Shown: positions 61,041 through 64,000 of the stretch, in pieces | Position numbering within the stretch: the stretch's first letter is position 1 | Layout of the letters: each line of letters begins with the position of its first letter | Origin: UBA7330 sp043554545 | GTDB taxonomy: Bacteria > Bacteroidota > Bacteroidia > Cytophagales > Cyclobacteriaceae | Direction: 5' to 3' | Assembly (NCBI GenBank): GCA_043554545.1 | Contig: CP121337.1 | Coordinates: 1 to 64,000 of the forward strand | DNA length: 64,000 nucleotides | Notes under the pieces: model-generated | Databases searched by the model: none | Told to the model about the DNA's origin: nothing | What the model saw: only the letters and a program-made list of their open reading frames with translations | Translations under genes and position numbers: made by a program

Positions 61041-64000
61041 CTATCTAACAATGAGTTTCTTTACAGCACTCTCGAAACCACTGTATTTGATTTTGAACAA
61101 GTATATACCTGATTTGAGGAGGTCTTCAGCACCTACCTGATACTTGATCTCAGCCCAATTACCTCCATTGACGTTCTGGTTGATCGCACCTAGTCGCTGA
61201 CCTCCCAGGTTGAATAGTTCGACAGAAGCTGGAATGCTGCCCTCACCATCTACATAAAACCTAAAGGAAACCTCCTGGTCTACCGGATTAGGGTATGCGG
61301 TAATTGCATGGTAAAGCAGCTCTTTAGGTAGCTCTTCTCCATAGATGACCATTACACTTTGATTTTTTTCTGGCTCGAAGGTAACAGACCCCATGCTGCT
61401 CATGTCAAAGATTTCTCCTTGTGGTAGGAAGGCAATCATCAGCTTTTCATTCACCTGATCCGCAACTGTCTGGTTCCACGAGATCGTAGTTGACTCATCG
61501 CTTCCTGTGAACGCAAATTCCCAGGTGATAGATTTATTGATGGCTTTTAAATTCTTGGTTAGTCCGGATGCTTTTTCTGTTAACTGCAAAGGATCAAAAA
61601 CTCCCGGCGTTGGAGGCGCATCATTATCCATTTGGTCAATACCATTGACAGCAGCAGGATTTATTCCCACACCGGATATATTTGAACTCATGCTTTTGCT
61701 TTCCAGCATAAACATCAACTGCCATTCCTCTGTATTTTCAAAATAGTTGGAAGAGATCCTTTCATTGTTTGCTAATCGAGCGGATCCTGTAGAACTAGTG
61801 GGGGCTGTGATTCTAAATCCGCTTGCCTGGTTATCTGATTTGACATATCCACCTTGCATGACGTCGAGTTGGGTAGTGGTATTCCAGCCGCCATTCCAAA
61901 CGTTAATAGCTCCTACAGTTCCGGAAGAAATCGTACTTTGTGCTACATTATCAGATAATACTACACTCCAGTCGAGGGGGGCTAAATAAGGATTACCAAT
62001 GGCATTCCATCCTGAGCTAAGTGGTTTGGTTGTGGCAGGTCCGGTAATCAGGTTATCATCAGGAAGTTGGATTGACAGACTCTTGGTGGATATGATCCAA
62101 TAACCATTTCCTCCGGTTAGACTAGCCTGGATTGTACTAAGGTCACTTGTATTTCCATTATTGAAACCAAGAATTCTCCATTCTGATCCCTGACCTTCAT
62201 TGGTTAAGTCTGGGAATACGTCACCAATGGTTGTACTCGTGAATGGTACGCCGATTAACCGATAATTATTAACACTACTTCCAACACTTAATAAGGAATT
62301 ATTCACAGCATTGGAGATTAACCTGATGGTAAAGGTTCTTGTAAAAGTAAGATCTGTATCATCTGTGGTGGTAACGCTGATGCTATAATTACCTTCCGGA
62401 AGATCATCTTTTAGTGTTAATACTCCAGCGGAAGAAAGCTCGAAGCTTGCATTGTCCGTACCGCCAGAAGTAAAACTATAGGTGTGCGTATCACTGTCAC
62501 CATCAATGGTCATAAAGCTGCCGACGGTTGCACCAGGCCCCTGGTTTTCATTGATGGTACTGTTTGATAACATAAGGCCGGAAGGAGCTTCTCCTGCACG
62601 GCCTACGGTAATGGTAAATTCCTGAGAGGTACTTAAGCCTCCCTGGTCAGTGCTTGAAATAGTTACATTGTAGGTGTCATCAGTCATAGGGGCAGAAACC
62701 GTAATTAGCAAATTACTGCCTGCGGTACTAAATGTTGCCGTGCCATCATTAACAGTGATTTGATAGTTGAAACTATCTCCAGCATCCGGGTCAACTGTTG
62801 ATAGAGACCCAACAATTTCATCAATATAAAATGAAGATTCTTCAATAAATTCATTTGATAGATTTATCGCTGTCGGCGCTTCATTTACATTGGATAAGGT
62901 AAGTCCAATCTCGCTTTGAAATGTTCCTCCGCGATTGTCATTTACCTCTATTCTGATACTGTAGGAAGACTTATCCGTTTCAAAATCAAATGTGCTATTC
63001 GTTAGTAATTCACTGCCATTGATCTGAAAGAGATTATTGTCAGTATCACCTGTTCCAGCAACCAGACTGTAAGTAATTAGATCATCATCAGGATCATTAT
63101 CAGAAATATTCGCAACCAGGGTACCGATAGTCAGATTCTCATCAAATGCGGTAGCATCCAGGTTAAAATCAGTCGGTGGATTATTAACGTTATTAACATT
63201 AATGTTAAGTGTTGTAGCGTCTGTATTGTTGGTTTCATTTTCCTCGTTTACTACCCCTTGACCATCAATAACAGCAATCACAAAATAGTCACCGTCTGCT
63301 GTAGCTGAAGGTATAGTCGTCTGAATAATATTGAAGACAGTCTCGTCTATCACAAGGCCTGAGGCAAAATTCACATTTTCTAGGAATTGATCTGCACCAT
63401 CGTATGTAGCATCTGCAGATAGATAGAAGTCCAGATCAAATGTTTCAGCGTCAGCTGCTCCAATATTTTCTACTGTATAGGAAATGGAAAGTGTTTCATT
63501 TTGAGCGATACTTTTTGGATTTACTGCGAGAGAGATTACGTCCAGGTCAGATAATTGAGTGATAGTTGCATTTCCTACAATCAGGTCATTACCACTTGTT
63601 GCCTCATTAGTGATGGTACCATCAGTGGTTGTTCCGTTCATCTTCCAGTAACCAATCAACCCAGGTGTAGCAGCATCAATTTCAGTTTTTATATTTCGCC
63701 TGATTTCTTCTTCTGTTCTGGCATCATCCCAGAACCTTAATTCATCTACCCCACCGGTAAAATTTCCAATTCGCAACATGTTAGAAGCGGAAACAAAGTC
63801 AACTACTCCCAAAGAACCTGAGAAGACACCGTTGATATAAACATCCAGGTTACTTGAGCTAGGCGTGGTATATACCAGTGCCACATGCCTCCAGGTGTTA
63901 TTTGCGTATGTATCATCTCCAAAATCTAAAGTATTGTTACTGGCAGTGCCACTGATTTCTGTTGTGATCAAGCCTGTTGGAAAGCTTAACAAATCAGTGG
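61041..64000 (-). CDS. Giant T9SS-secreted protein with LamG, CARDB and cadherin-like domains (5' end outside window)
   Basis: At least 985 residues; the N-terminus lies beyond 64000, as the frame stays open to the edge. Order from the visible end: LamG-type domain (NNTWRHVALVYTT, LRIGNFTGGVDELRFWD), CARDB-like (SLAVNPKSIAQNETLSISYTV), three cadherin-type repeats with DxNDN-type calcium sites (FDENLTIGTLVANISDNDPDDD, INLSNEFIEES, LMLSNSTINENQ), a T9SS-associated domain (NYRLIGVPFTS, GWNAIGNPYLAP) and a T9SS sorting domain (AYPNPVDQEVSF to KKLIVR). The C-terminal two blocks match those of the 14794-25728 protein. Confidence 0.9.
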   Translation of the reverse strand, partial: TDLLSFPTGLITTEISGTASNNTLDFGDDTYANNTWRHVALVYTTPSSSNLDVYINGVFSGSLGVVDFVSASNMLRIGNFTGGVDELRFWDDARTEEEIRRNIKTEIDAATPGLIGYWKMNGTTTDGTITNEATSGNDLIVGNATITQLSDLDVISLAVNPKSIAQNETLSISYTVENIGAADAETFDLDFYLSADATYDGADQFLENVNFASGLVIDETVFNIIQTTIPSATADGDYFVIAVIDGQGVVNEENETNNTDATTLNINVNNVNNPPTDFNLDATAFDENLTIGTLVANISDNDPDDDLITYSLVAGTGDTDNNLFQINGSELLTNSTFDFETDKSSYSIRIEVNDNRGGTFQSEIGLTLSNVNEAPTAINLSNEFIEESSFYIDEIVGSLSTVDPDAGDSFNYQITVNDGTATFSTAGSNLLITVSAPMTDDTYNVTISSTDQGGLSTSQEFTITVGRAGEAPSGLMLSNSTINENQGPGATVGSFMTIDGDSDTHTYSFTSGGTDNASFELSSAGVLTLKDDLPEGNYSISVTTTDDTDLTFTRTFTIRLISNAVNNSLLSVGSSVNNYRLIGVPFTSTTIGDVFPDLTNEGQGSEWRILGFNNGNTSDLSTIQASLTGGNGYWIISTKSLSIQLPDDNLITGPATTKPLSSGWNAIGNPYLAPLDWSVVLSDNVAQSTISSGTVGAINVWNGGWNTTTQLDVMQGGYVKSDNQASGFRITAPTSSTGSARLANNERISSNYFENTEEWQLMFMLESKSMSSNISGVGINPAAVNGIDQMDNDAPPTPGVFDPLQLTEKASGLTKNLKAINKSITWEFAFTGSDESTTISWNQTVADQVNEKLMIAFLPQGEIFDMSSMGSVTFEPEKNQSVMVIYGEELPKELLYHAITAYPNPVDQEVSFRFYVDGEGSIPASVELFNLGGQRLGAINQNVNGGNWAEIKYQVGAEDLLKSGIYLFKIKYSGFESAVKKLIVR

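Overview
The window looks like chromosomal DNA of a free-living, probably marine, Bacteroidota of the Cytophagales type. The evidence is type IX secretion (T9SS) C-terminal sorting domains on giant surface proteins, promoters with the Bacteroidota -7 consensus TAnnTTTG (often with TTG about 19 bases upstream), Tat-exported Gfo/Idh/MocA oxidoreductases next to DoxX and discoidin-like genes, an S-box (SAM-I) riboswitch driving metY-metX, a ClpC, and few Shine-Dalgarno sequences. No species can be named from sequence alone.

Layout. 1-3.6 kb: the 5' end of nuoA, a LON-domain protein, a PQQ-type sugar dehydrogenase, a TerB-like protein and a GmhB-type phosphatase. 3.9-8.4 kb: secreted sugar or cyclitol oxidation (two Tat oxidoreductases, DoxX, discoidin-like). 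8.4-11.6 kb: a GT39/Agl23-like membrane protein, an ApbE-like flavin transferase and a GT2 glycosyltransferase. 11.8-26.5 kb: a FecR-like protein plus a CHASE2-like membrane sensor, convergent with an operon of a Kre9-like anchored protein, a 3644-residue T9SS mosaic adhesin and a secreted caspase-fold protease.

27.0-36.55 kb is a 9.5-kb integrative element inserted in the 3' end of a tRNA-Ser(UGA) gene. It is bounded by 22-bp direct repeats and carries an IntDOT-like tyrosine recombinase, an excisionase-like HTH protein, a phage gene II/X-type replication protein, a probable structured RNA, and a two-gene cargo. The cargo is a Dam-type adenine methyltransferase translationally coupled to a 780-residue protein that appears to fuse a PD-(D/E)xK nuclease, a DGQHR (DndB-like) core and a HEPN RNase-like tail. 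This pair is my best candidate for a poorly described defence or modification system.

36.9-57.7 kb is mostly housekeeping: BrkB/YihY, thioesterase, MltG, TsaC/Sua5, WbqC, ClpC, a VWA-like membrane protein, FabG, Lpd, a Fic enzyme with an XRE domain, MetX/MetY under a SAM riboswitch, SucD, an alpha/beta hydrolase, a three-gene operon (KdsC-like phosphatase, DAHP synthase, RPE-CBS fusion), a small zinc-ribbon protein, a HEAT-like protein and RNase HII. 57.9-64 kb repeats the theme of the earlier locus: a second giant T9SS protein (5' end outside the window), a second secreted caspase and an LPP20/DUF4384-type secreted protein. Two unlinked loci that both pair a giant T9SS surface protein with an exported caspase suggest a functional connection at the cell surface.
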